A DNA stretch of 47,402 bases from CAYZJB01 sp964602985 (GTDB lineage Bacteria; CLD3; SB21). The stretch's first letter is position 1. The number at the start of each line of letters is the position of its first letter. Below are positions 24,909-32,722 of this stretch, piece after piece. Location: contig CAZRTJ010000027.1 of NCBI GenBank assembly GCA_964602985.1, forward strand, positions 1-47,402. The letters are read 5' to 3'. The notes beneath the pieces are model-generated. The model did not search any database and was not told where the DNA came from. It was given only the letters and a program-made list of their open reading frames with translations. The position numbers and the translations under genes were made by a program.

Positions 24909-25583
24909 CTACTCCCCGTCGCGGTCCGGATCCACGAACGCGCGGAAAGACGCTCGGAGGCTGTTCTCAATGGCGGCGATATTATTGGGACGCGTATCGG
25001 TGGGATTGAGTTCCTGTGCGCCGTTCATGAACCAGCCCGACCGATTGACGCGCACGGATACGTGGGTTTCGGTCACGGTCTCGTCCGCGATCAGGACGGG
25101 ATCGAGCGGCAGTGTCTGATTGATGGTGTTCTTGGACTTGAAGACAAATCGATTGCCTTGATAATGGCCGATGATCACGAGTGAGTAACGCTGATTGCCC
25201 TGGCTCCCGTCACGAAAATCCGGGTCGGGCGGCGTCTCATTCTGATCCGGTTTGTGAATTTCGAATCTCGCCTCGTCGTACGTCCCCGGGAAGATATCGC
25301 CAACCGTAATCGTCTGAAGCGCATCCGTCAATTGCACCACATATGGACCCGTCTTGAAATCGGGGTACGACACTGCGTCCTGCGGCATCAGGACGATGTG
25401 TTTGATCAATAACTTAGCCGTATCGATCGTCACGTGTCCGGCGTGTCTTTTGCCGAGGCCATCGTCACCCGCAACCACACCAAACGACAACGTCGTCTTT
25501 TGGATCCCTTCCACGTCCGGTCCGCCGCACGAAGCGACCAGCAGGAAGCTGAGAAGGAAGAATGTCTGTCCCCGACTCTTCAC
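24909..25583 (-). CDS. lipoprotein of unknown function (DUF4382-like)
   Basis: 224 residues; GTG start four nt after the upstream gene's stop. Lipobox VASC, then a beta-rich body (KLLIKHIVLMPQD, VVQLTDALQTITVGDIFPGTYDEARFEI) like DUF4382-type surface lipoproteins, ending with acidic DPDRDGE, a possible calcium-type motif. Partner of the regulatory-like-domain lipoprotein just upstream. Confidence 0.65.
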   Translation of the reverse strand: MKSRGQTFFLLSFLLVASCGGPDVEGIQKTTLSFGVVAGDDGLGKRHAGHVTIDTAKLLIKHIVLMPQDAVSYPDFKTGPYVVQLTDALQTITVGDIFPGTYDEARFEIHKPDQNETPPDPDFRDGSQGNQRYSLVIIGHYQGNRFVFKSKNTINQTLPLDPVLIADETVTETHVSVRVNRSGWFMNGAQELNPTDTRPNNIAAIENSLRASFRAFVDPDRDGE

Positions 25584-25586
25584 CTG

Positions 25587-26888
25587 TTACTCCGCTATTT
25601 TGATCAAACCCCTTTGTTCTTCGCTGACTGAAATCAATTTGTATCCCCATCCGGTCGTGTCCGAACCGCCCGCTACATTCTTCGCCGCATAGATTCGCCA
25701 TCGGTACGTCTTGCCTGGCAACAGCGCGGCAGACGCGGTTCCATTGAAGTTGTAATTGATGGCTGTGGAGTCATCCGGGATGTTGAAATTTCGTGTTTGA
25801 TTTGTGAAGCCGCCCCAGATCACGGCGCCGTTGGCATTGGTTACTTCGACGACATACCCCGCCGTCGAACTCGGGTAAGCCGTCCAGGAAAATCGTGGGA
25901 GACTGTCGGGAATGACCAGCGGCGAAGTGGATTCGGCGGGGTTGGTCGGACTATTCAGCGTGACGGAACCGGTGAGACTGAAATCCAATTCGACCGTATC
26001 TGAATTCACCGTGACGTTGGGTTCTCCGAATTTCACGATGTAATCGGGATCGATCACGCGCCCGTCATTCCCAAAGGATGCACGTGCGAAATATGTTCCG
26101 TTAGGCACACCGGTGATTGTATAATTCGTTCCTCCCGCTGTGTCTACCAAGACACTTACGCCGGGAATCGATTCTTTGGTGATCGGATGAACGAGAGCGA
26201 CGTCGACGGGAACGGCTGTCGTCGCGAGGAAAGACACCTGCCCCGTCACGACGCCCGTCGCGCCGGAGGTGACAACCACGTTGGCTGCGGTGGTCTGCTG
26301 ATTGGCGGTGACGATGACATTCATGACCGGGGTTGCGTTTCGGCCGGATGTAAAGACCGTCACGGTGTACGTTCCGGGCGGCACATTGAAAATATCGTAG
26401 TATCCGGACGCATCGGTGATCGCCGAGTATGCGTTCACACCGTCACTGGACACGACCAGGACTCCCGCAACTCCGGTCGAACCCTCGACCACCCGGCCAT
26501 GAATCCAGCCGATGGATGTCAGACCGTTTGTCGTCATCTCGACGTCATACACCGATTCGCTATCCGCGGCGACGGGGATCGGCAGCGGCGCCACGGACTT
26601 ATCGGGGACGTCCAGATATCCCTGACCGGAAAATCGCAGATAATACGTGCCCGGATCCAGACTGACAGAATAATTGCCGTTGGCTGAAGTAGTGATAGCG
26701 CCACCCATGGGGGAGTTCGTCGCCGCCTCGAAGACCACGATGCGAATATTCCCCAATCCGGCTTCGTCCGAAGCGCGAGTCACGGTCCCGGTGATGGTTC
26801 CCGTATCTGCGTCTTTGCCGCCTCCGCCGGAACACGCAGCAAGAAACGACACGAAAGAGAGTGCGAAACAAGCTGACAACCGATTCAT
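25587..26888 (-). CDS. lipoprotein with carboxypeptidase-regulatory-like repeats
   Basis: 433 residues. Lipobox LAAC followed by a Gly-rich linker. Repeated beta-sandwich modules of the carboxypeptidase-regulatory/Cna-B type: GTITGTVTRASDEAGLGNI, IHGRVVEGSTGVAGVLVVSS, VVTGQVSFLATTAVPVDVAL, each with a GxY turn. The C-terminus resembles a fibronectin-III-like module (FSWTAYPSSTAGYVVEV). Probably a surface adhesive or binding lipoprotein. Confidence 0.8.
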   Translation of the reverse strand: MNRLSACFALSFVSFLAACSGGGGKDADTGTITGTVTRASDEAGLGNIRIVVFEAATNSPMGGAITTSANGNYSVSLDPGTYYLRFSGQGYLDVPDKSVAPLPIPVAADSESVYDVEMTTNGLTSIGWIHGRVVEGSTGVAGVLVVSSDGVNAYSAITDASGYYDIFNVPPGTYTVTVFTSGRNATPVMNVIVTANQQTTAANVVVTSGATGVVTGQVSFLATTAVPVDVALVHPITKESIPGVSVLVDTAGGTNYTITGVPNGTYFARASFGNDGRVIDPDYIVKFGEPNVTVNSDTVELDFSLTGSVTLNSPTNPAESTSPLVIPDSLPRFSWTAYPSSTAGYVVEVTNANGAVIWGGFTNQTRNFNIPDDSTAINYNFNGTASAALLPGKTYRWRIYAAKNVAGGSDTTGWGYKLISVSEEQRGLIKIAE

Positions 26889-27343
26889 GATACGCCTCAG
26901 TCTGCTGTAATTCCCCGGTTCACGCTTTCCATCGACCCGACATCATAAACCCGACATCATAAAAAGCACGGTGCACAAGGAGGGAATGTTTTCGCGCACA
27001 CAGAGATAAGTTAACACAAGAAGCGTCGGAATCGGTTTCCTCACTGTGAGAAATGTCACACTACCAGCAAAACCGTCAATTTTACTTAGCGAGAAAGCAT
27101 CAGGGAAACTGCGGGGGTGGGCGAGAAATGGCGCGCGCGTTCATTTTGCGAAGCATGGAAGGCGTCTGCGTGCGCACCGCCTGAGCGTGGCACTTGTCGA
27201 GTGGATGAGGTGGAACCCGCTCCCTCCGCCAACGAGTCGGGTACGATGTTTCCAAAAAGCTTTCCGGCCGCGCAGAAGGCTCCGTCGGGGGAAAAAATTC
27301 TTGCATGGCGAAATCGATTTGTATAGATTCGTGCGCAATTTTT
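26889..27343. other. non-coding interval with a 14-bp tandem repeat
   Basis: No convincing gene in 455 nt. CCCGACATCATAAA occurs twice in direct tandem at 26936-26949 and 26950-26963, about 50 nt upstream of the lipoprotein gene start; it could be a regulatory site. The last 45 nt hold the tRNA promoter. Confidence 0.5.
27301..27327 (+). promoter_or_regulatory. candidate tRNA-Lys promoter
   Basis: TTGCAT (27301-27306), 15-nt spacer, TATAGA (27322-27327); the mature tRNA begins 17 nt later. Confidence 0.45.
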
Positions 27344-27416
27344 GCATCCATAGCTCAATTGGCAGAGCAGCGGACTCTTAATCCGGAGGTTCTAGGTTCG
27401 ACTCCTAGTGGATGCA
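27344..27416 (+). tRNA. tRNA-Lys (CTT)
   Basis: A 73-nt cloverleaf: acceptor arms GCATCCA and TGGATGC pair perfectly, D-arm GCTC/GAGC, anticodon loop CTCTTAA with anticodon CTT (reads AAG), T-arm CTAGG-TTCGACT-CCTAG, discriminator A. CCA is not encoded. The anticodon stem has one G-G mismatch at its outer pair. Confidence 0.95.
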
Positions 27417-27422
27417 CGCCAG

Positions 27423-27445
27423 AGCCGCCTTGCGGCTTTTTTTTT
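27423..27445 (+). terminator. Rho-independent terminator after tRNA-Lys
   Basis: AGCCGC-CTT-GCGGCT (27423-27437) followed by a run of T. Confidence 0.85.
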
Positions 27446-27501
27446 CCGGAATAGCGTGTGACAGCGGCGCGTTACACGGATGAAGATGTTCTTTGATAAT
27501 T

Positions 27502-27877
27502 GGGGACGAAATGGATTCGACGGGTCTAGGTCGCTTCAGGTGGCCGTGCCGAGCTCGCCTGTGTGCTCGTAAAAGAAGCAGGCAAACAATAAAGAACAAC
27601 AACGCTTACGCGTTGGCTGCCTAAGAGTTCATTCTCTGCAGTCCGTTTGACAGTACTCTCGTTTATTGGGGTTCGGTCAGGCGTCATCATCAGATAGACT
27701 AGCCGAGGAATGTTGCCCGACGTTCTGAGGTGAAATTCCCGCGCAAGCGGGGCAGGGCTCGCCGGTTTGCTTTTGGTTTCGCTTTTTATGGACCGGTCAA
27801 ACACCAAAGTGAAACTACGCACGTAGAGGCTTGAAGGAGCTTATTCCCGGACACGGGTTCGATTCCCGTCGTCTCCA
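27502..27877 (+). ncRNA. ssrA: transfer-messenger RNA
   Basis: The tRNA-like ends are GGGGAC (27502) and GTCTCC-A (27871-27877), with the 5' consensus GGGGACGAAATGGATTCGAC and the T-arm ACGGGTTCGATTCCCGT. The tag reading frame ends AAC AAC AAC GCT TAC GCG TTG GCT GCC TAA (stop 27622-27624), giving ...KNNNAYALAA. The resume codon is uncertain because the in-frame codons before Lys are CAA ACA ATA, not the usual Ala or Gly. Confidence 0.95.
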
Positions 27878-27884
27878 CTGTTTA

Positions 27885-27916
27885 CATAATTCACGGTCTT
27901 TGGCCCGTGAATTATG
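27885..27916. terminator. hairpin after ssrA, probable terminator
   Basis: A perfect 12-bp stem, CATAATTCACGG and CCGTGAATTATG, with an 8-nt loop. Only a short T run follows. It could serve both ssrA and the AT-rich genes reading toward it. Confidence 0.65.
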
Positions 27917-27940
27917 TTTCAGCCTTCTTTAGGATATTTG

Positions 27941-28498
27941 CTAGACTAAGTATTTGGCAGGATTCTTGAGGCTAATGTTCTGAGGTAAGCCAACCCGCAT
28001 AAAAAAACGGGCGAACGCTTGAGCGAGGTGCTCACGATAAGGCGGTAAAAGGCGTAAACGACTTCTCTTAACAACGACATGTTGCTTCAAGAAATTTAGA
28101 TGAATCGAAAACACATTTTTGAAGTCGACAACTTGATAATCAGTAAGTCCATAACCATCATGTTTGTTAAGCAGATGGTAGTTAGGCTGAATTCCTTGTT
28201 CAAGTTGCTTGAAAAGCTTTTCTATTTGGTTTTCTTTTTTACGCTGTTCTTGAGGAACATGTTTAACATATGTGGCAAACGGGTAGTAAGGGCAAGCCAA
28301 TACGTATTCAAGCTTATTATTTTCCAAATCACAAGATTGAGACATTACAACAACATTAAATTCGTTGATTGTAAATTCATTTTCACCGGTTCTATCTAGT
28401 TTTGCATTCGGGAGCACGATTGGGCAAGCATCGACCAAATCACCTTGTAGTAATTTATCCGTTGGTCGATCAAGCTGTTCATACCAAGGGTAATCCAT
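27941..28498 (-). CDS. unknown protein of AT-rich island (185 aa)
   Basis: Start taken at ATG 28498 (MDYPWYEQLDRPTDKLLQGD), 10 nt after the upstream gene. Conserved-looking core VVVMSQSCDLENNKLEYVLACPYYPF, and a basic stretch VVVKRSRLRLLPPYREHLAQAF near the end. No membrane segment. The family is not named with confidence. Last gene of a three-gene AT-rich cassette that differs sharply in base composition from its neighbours. Confidence 0.75.
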   Translation of the reverse strand: MDYPWYEQLDRPTDKLLQGDLVDACPIVLPNAKLDRTGENEFTINEFNVVVMSQSCDLENNKLEYVLACPYYPFATYVKHVPQEQRKKENQIEKLFKQLEQGIQPNYHLLNKHDGYGLTDYQVVDFKNVFSIHLNFLKQHVVVKRSRLRLLPPYREHLAQAFARFFMRVGLPQNISLKNPAKYLV

Positions 28499-28508
28499 GT
28501 TGAAACAC

Positions 28509-28823
28509 TCAAAATTCTGTCGGATATAGTTTAGTACTGCCCTTAGAAACATTGGTTATTCTACCCTTGATGGTATAGATGGATTCAGCCTGAACCGGTA
28601 TGTAAAAATCTAGCATCGTCAAGTCATTTTCAAAGTCCAGAAACGCGGGAAGAGTCGGCCAGCTTTGTGTGCCAGTCATGAGAAGCTCCCAAGAATAGAT
28701 TTGTTTATATAATGGTTGGTAAAACTGCTTCTTTTCTGGCTCAATCACTCGTTCTTCAACAAATAACGGCTTAATACCCCATTCGACTTGTCCAGAAAGA
28801 CTTGTCTGTATTGCAAAGCCCAT
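28509..28823 (-). CDS. unknown protein of AT-rich island (104 aa)
   Basis: Starts at the ATG one nt beyond the TIGR04255-like stop, so the two are translationally coupled. Aromatic-rich, no membrane segment or signal (KKQFYQPLYKQIYSWELLMTG, LTMLDFYIPVQAESIYTIKG). No family recognised. Confidence 0.7.
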   Translation of the reverse strand: MGFAIQTSLSGQVEWGIKPLFVEERVIEPEKKQFYQPLYKQIYSWELLMTGTQSWPTLPAFLDFENDLTMLDFYIPVQAESIYTIKGRITNVSKGSTKLYPTEF

Positions 28824-28824
28824 A

Positions 28825-29541
28825 TCAGTACTCCGGATTTAAGGTTTGCAAAAATGCTGGCGTCAATAACGAATAAAATAGTTCTTTTTCCCTTTGATGC
28901 GCTTCGTTCACTTGTCCTTCCATTTCAAGAAAAAAGTTAGAGAGTCCTTCAGTCCTACTGGTATCAATGTCGATTACGGAGCCTGAGCGTTCTTTGTCAT
29001 TTATTTTGATACTTGCACGGTTTGATAACTGCAAAATACTTACGAAGTTGTCTTTCGGAAGCTCCAATCTTAACGCACTCGGAAAATCAATTTGTGCGTA
29101 ACCCGGAACATTGATTTGCAGTTTTAATTGAGAAAAAATATTGGTTTCAAAAAAACTTATGTATCTTACGCCCAATCTTGAAACATCTTTGACAATATTC
29201 AGCGAATTAATTTTCGTAAATACGTCAAGGATTGCATTAGAGAAAGTTGTCCAACCGGCATACTCACCTTTGCTATGGACACTAACCACATTGGGGCCAA
29301 TCTGAACTGAAAAATTGTCGTTTGACATACGATATTCTGGGCGATAAGCGAAAACAGGCTCAGAAGATCTGATTGCTTCGGGTAACTGTGTTACCGGCAA
29401 TTGTTCAACTTGTGAAAAAGTTTCCCTCAATTTAGCGTAAATTACGCCATAAACCGCGTTCTTGTCAATTAAGGGATTGAAGCGAATTTCGACTGTGGAA
29501 TCAATTATTGGATCGGGGCGCAGACGTTTTGGCAAATTCAT
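28825..29541 (-). CDS. TIGR04255 family protein
   Basis: 238 residues. The opening LPKRLRPDPIIDSTVEIRFNP, the middle YRPEYRMSNDNFSVQIGPNVVSVHS and GWTTFSNAILDVF, and the Arg-rich RLGVRYISFFE match the sporadically distributed TIGR04255 family, whose function is unknown. It is the first gene of a coupled trio and clearly AT-rich, which suggests transfer. Family call from memory of its pattern, not from a search. Confidence 0.72.
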   Translation of the reverse strand: MNLPKRLRPDPIIDSTVEIRFNPLIDKNAVYGVIYAKLRETFSQVEQLPVTQLPEAIRSSEPVFAYRPEYRMSNDNFSVQIGPNVVSVHSKGEYAGWTTFSNAILDVFTKINSLNIVKDVSRLGVRYISFFETNIFSQLKLQINVPGYAQIDFPSALRLELPKDNFVSILQLSNRASIKINDKERSGSVIDIDTSRTEGLSNFFLEMEGQVNEAHQREKELFYSLLTPAFLQTLNPEY

Positions 29542-29785
29542 AATTTATCTTACAGATTTTTTTTGACTAATACCACAAAGTTATGGTCTTAACATCACGG
29601 CGCTATCGAAGCAATACCGCCATCTGTCAGGAGATGATTTATCAGCTTGATGCTCGCACACGCGATTCGACAAATAAACTTCTTGTTGTCGGAGCGCTCG
29701 CTCGAGGGCGACGACCTTTTTCCCTTTGTAACAATTTTCCGTCAATTCCGTAAGCAGACTCCACATCCATATCCAAAGGCCGGTC

Positions 29786-30919
29786 ATGAAATTCGTTCTG
29801 ATGATTCTTGCCATTCTTTTTCCGTGTGCCCTGGCGGCACAGCAGGTGACGTTTGAAGAATACGATCCGCCGTCCTCGCTGAAAGTTCCCGAGCATCCCC
29901 GGACGCGTGCGAAACATCCGTTCATCGACGTCCACAGTCATCAATTCTGGGCTAATGCCGAACAAGGTAAAGAAGTTATCGAAGCCATGGACTCGATGAA
30001 TTTGAAAGTCCTGGTCAATCTCAGCGGACGGGGGTTTCGCCGGATTCAGCGCGCCGACGGTTCCACGAGTTATAGCGTCGGCGAGGCCGATGCGTTTGCT
30101 CGCATGCGCTCGATGACGGATTCCGCCGCCGGATCGCGCATCATTCTGTTTACGAATGTGGATTTTGAGGGGGTGGGAAGTGATGGGTGGGGGCAACGTG
30201 CGATTCGTCAGCTGGAGGCGGACGTGCATGCCGGCGCGTTGGGGCTGAAGATTTACAAGAGCCTCGGCATGGACAACGTCGACGTGGCCGGTAAACGAGT
30301 AGCGGTGGACGACCCGCGCCTCGACCCCATCTGGAAGAAGTGCGCGGAATTGAAGATCCCCGTTCTCATTCACACGGCCGACCCGTGGCAATTCTGGCAG
30401 CCTCACGATAAGAACAACGAACGGTGGCTCGAACTCAAAGAGCGGCCGGGGCGCAAGCGCGATCTCGCCAGGGATGTATCGTGGGACACATTGATCGCCG
30501 AGCAGCACCGACTGTTCCGAAAACATCCAAAGACGATCTTCATCAATGCCCACCTCGGCTGGCTCGGGAACGATCTGGAGCGCCTCGGAAAATTACTGGA
30601 CGAGATGCCAAATGTGATGACGGAAATTGGGGCCGTGTTGGCGGAACTCGGGCGGCAACCTCGGACAGCGCGCGCGTTTTTCATAAAGTATCAGGACCGG
30701 ATCTTATTCGGCAAAGACTCGTGGGCGCCCTCCGAGTATTACACGTACTTTCGGGTACTCGAGACCGCGGATGAGTATTTTCCGTATTATCGACGACGAC
30801 ATGCCTTCTGGCGTATGTACGGTCTGGACTTGCCGGACGATGTGTTGAAGAAGATTTATTATCAGAATGCCCTGCGGATTATTCCGGGAATCGACAAGTC
30901 GCTGTTTCCGGGATCCTGA
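29786..30919 (+). CDS. secreted amidohydrolase-family metal-dependent hydrolase
   Basis: 377 residues with a signal peptide (MKFVLMILAILFPCALAAQQ). TIM-barrel amidohydrolase marks: DVHSHQ metal ligands near residue 49, LKIYKSLG, IHTADPW and NAHLGWLGNDLERLGKLLDEMPN, and a late FGKDSWAP acidic ligand. Resembles the amidohydrolase-related (PF04909) group; substrate unknown. Its stop directly abuts the convergent pepF stop. Confidence 0.87.
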   Translation: MKFVLMILAILFPCALAAQQVTFEEYDPPSSLKVPEHPRTRAKHPFIDVHSHQFWANAEQGKEVIEAMDSMNLKVLVNLSGRGFRRIQRADGSTSYSVGEADAFARMRSMTDSAAGSRIILFTNVDFEGVGSDGWGQRAIRQLEADVHAGALGLKIYKSLGMDNVDVAGKRVAVDDPRLDPIWKKCAELKIPVLIHTADPWQFWQPHDKNNERWLELKERPGRKRDLARDVSWDTLIAEQHRLFRKHPKTIFINAHLGWLGNDLERLGKLLDEMPNVMTEIGAVLAELGRQPRTARAFFIKYQDRILFGKDSWAPSEYYTYFRVLETADEYFPYYRRRHAFWRMYGLDLPDDVLKKIYYQNALRIIPGIDKSLFPGS

Positions 30920-32722
30920 TCACGCGATCTCTTCGATCTGATCCATCACGCGATTCATCTTTCGAATTGTGAGATCGAGCGGCTCCTGAGTGGTCATGTC
31001 CACACCGGCCTTCCGAAGAAGAGGAATGCTGTAGTCGCATCCTCCGCTGCAGAGTAGTTCCACGTACCGCTTCGTTGTGTCCGTTTCTCCGGAGAGTACT
31101 TTTTCCGAGAGCGCGGCGGAGGCCGTGTAAGACGTGGCATACTGATAGACGTAGAAATTGTAATAGAAATGCGGAATGTACGTCCACTCTGCCTGTATGA
31201 CATCGTCGACGAAGCAGGCGCCGATGTCGTGTCCGTAATACTCCCGCGTCAGACGCAGGTACATGTCGTTCAGTCGATCTCCGGTCAGCGCCTCGCCATT
31301 TTCGACGGCGGTATGGATCGCGAGCTCGAATTCTGCGAATTGGGTTTGACGAAAAACCGTCCCCTTGATCCCCTCCAGATAACTGCCGAGCAGGGCCAGC
31401 CGCTCTCCCCGGTCTTGAGTACGCTGGAGCATGTGATCCAGCAGCAGGGCTTCGTTAAATGTGGATGCGACTTCTGCAATGAAGATCGTGTAGTGCGACG
31501 TGGGATACGGCTGGTGGGAATTGGATAAATGACTGTGCATGGTATGTCCCAATTCATGCATGAGGGTGCTGACGTCGTCGTACTTGCCGTTGTAATTCAG
31601 CAGGATGTACGGATGCACATCGTAGGCCGAGCCGCTGGAGTAGGCCCCGGAGCGCTTTCCTTCGTTGGGGTACACGTCGATCCATCGTTCGCGGAATGCG
31701 CGGTGCACGGTGTCAAGATAGTCCGCTCCGAGCGGTTCCAGCGCAGCCACGATGTAGCGTTTCGCCTCCTCGACGTCGTAGCGTTTCTCTCCCTCTCTGA
31801 CCAGCGGCGCGTACAGGTCGAAGTAATGCAGTTCGTCCAATCCCAGAAGTCTGCGTCGCAGGGCCAAGTACCGATGGAAGACAGGAAGACGGTTCCGCAC
31901 ACCTTCGATCAAGGAATGCAGTACTGACGTGGGAATGTGGTGGGCATCCAGCGCGGCATCCACACAGGAAGGGTATTTGCGCGCTTTGGCGTAGAACAAG
32001 TTTTTGCGCACTTCGCCGTTGAGTTGGGCTCCGAAGGTGCGGCGAAACTCGTTTTTCTTTTCGAAGAACCGTTGGAACACGGTGCGTCGATCCTCTCGAT
32101 GCGTGACCGCCCGGTGCAGTGCGAATTGCGAATGGTCCAACGTTACGGTCTGACCGTCGTGCAGCGTGACCACCGGAAACGGAAAGTCGGCATTCGAGAA
32201 CACCGAGTACACGCTCTGCGAATTGTCTGACATCAGACCCGCTGTCGCAATGATCTTTTCCTCTCCTTCGGTGCCCGTGTGCGCTTTGCGCCGCATCAAA
32301 TCGTGAAGGTAGTGTCGATAGACAACCAGACGACCTTCTTCCTTCAGACATGAATCGACACGAGGTTCGTCCATCGTGAGAATTTCCGGCTCGACAAAGC
32401 TGGAGTGGGCCGAAAAGTCCGCGCCCAGCGCCTGCATTTCCTGTTCCATAGCCATGTACGAGGACACGCGCGTATCCTGGTCGGAACTCATGTGAGCGTA
32501 CGAATACAAACGCATGTAGGTCTTTGACAAATCCGATAGCAGGATCAGGCAGTCCGCAAGGTTCTGTGACGAGACCGTGAGGGTTCCTCGGAATCGGGAG
32601 ATCTCCTGAAGTCGCTGTTTCCACGCGTCCTTTTCGATTTGCCACGACTCGTCGGATGCGTAGAGATGCGTGAGATCCCATTTGTCCGCATCGGCAATCT
32701 GCGTTCGTTCACGAAGGGGCAT
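30920..32722 (-). CDS. pepF: oligoendopeptidase F family zinc peptidase
   Basis: 600 residues, M3 family. Zinc motif HELGH in STLMHELGHTMHSHLS, downstream EVASTFNEALL glutamate, and the N-terminal helical region with WQIEKDAWKQRLQEI. GAGGA precedes ATG 32722. The start overlaps the end of the upstream membrane-protein gene by 14 nt. Cytosolic peptide degradation is the known family role. Confidence 0.95.
   Translation of the reverse strand: MPLRERTQIADADKWDLTHLYASDESWQIEKDAWKQRLQEISRFRGTLTVSSQNLADCLILLSDLSKTYMRLYSYAHMSSDQDTRVSSYMAMEQEMQALGADFSAHSSFVEPEILTMDEPRVDSCLKEEGRLVVYRHYLHDLMRRKAHTGTEGEEKIIATAGLMSDNSQSVYSVFSNADFPFPVVTLHDGQTVTLDHSQFALHRAVTHREDRRTVFQRFFEKKNEFRRTFGAQLNGEVRKNLFYAKARKYPSCVDAALDAHHIPTSVLHSLIEGVRNRLPVFHRYLALRRRLLGLDELHYFDLYAPLVREGEKRYDVEEAKRYIVAALEPLGADYLDTVHRAFRERWIDVYPNEGKRSGAYSSGSAYDVHPYILLNYNGKYDDVSTLMHELGHTMHSHLSNSHQPYPTSHYTIFIAEVASTFNEALLLDHMLQRTQDRGERLALLGSYLEGIKGTVFRQTQFAEFELAIHTAVENGEALTGDRLNDMYLRLTREYYGHDIGACFVDDVIQAEWTYIPHFYYNFYVYQYATSYTASAALSEKVLSGETDTTKRYVELLCSGGCDYSIPLLRKAGVDMTTQEPLDLTIRKMNRVMDQIEEIA

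Noticed and set aside
27046..27381. 111-residue frame running into the tRNA
   Set aside because: It overlaps tRNA-Lys and has no motif; the interval is non-coding with a tRNA promoter.
27871..29600. att site pair flanking the AT-rich island
   Set aside because: I could not find a second copy of the ssrA 3' end (GATTCCCGTCGTCTCC) at the far border, and no integrase is present, so attachment sites are not claimed.
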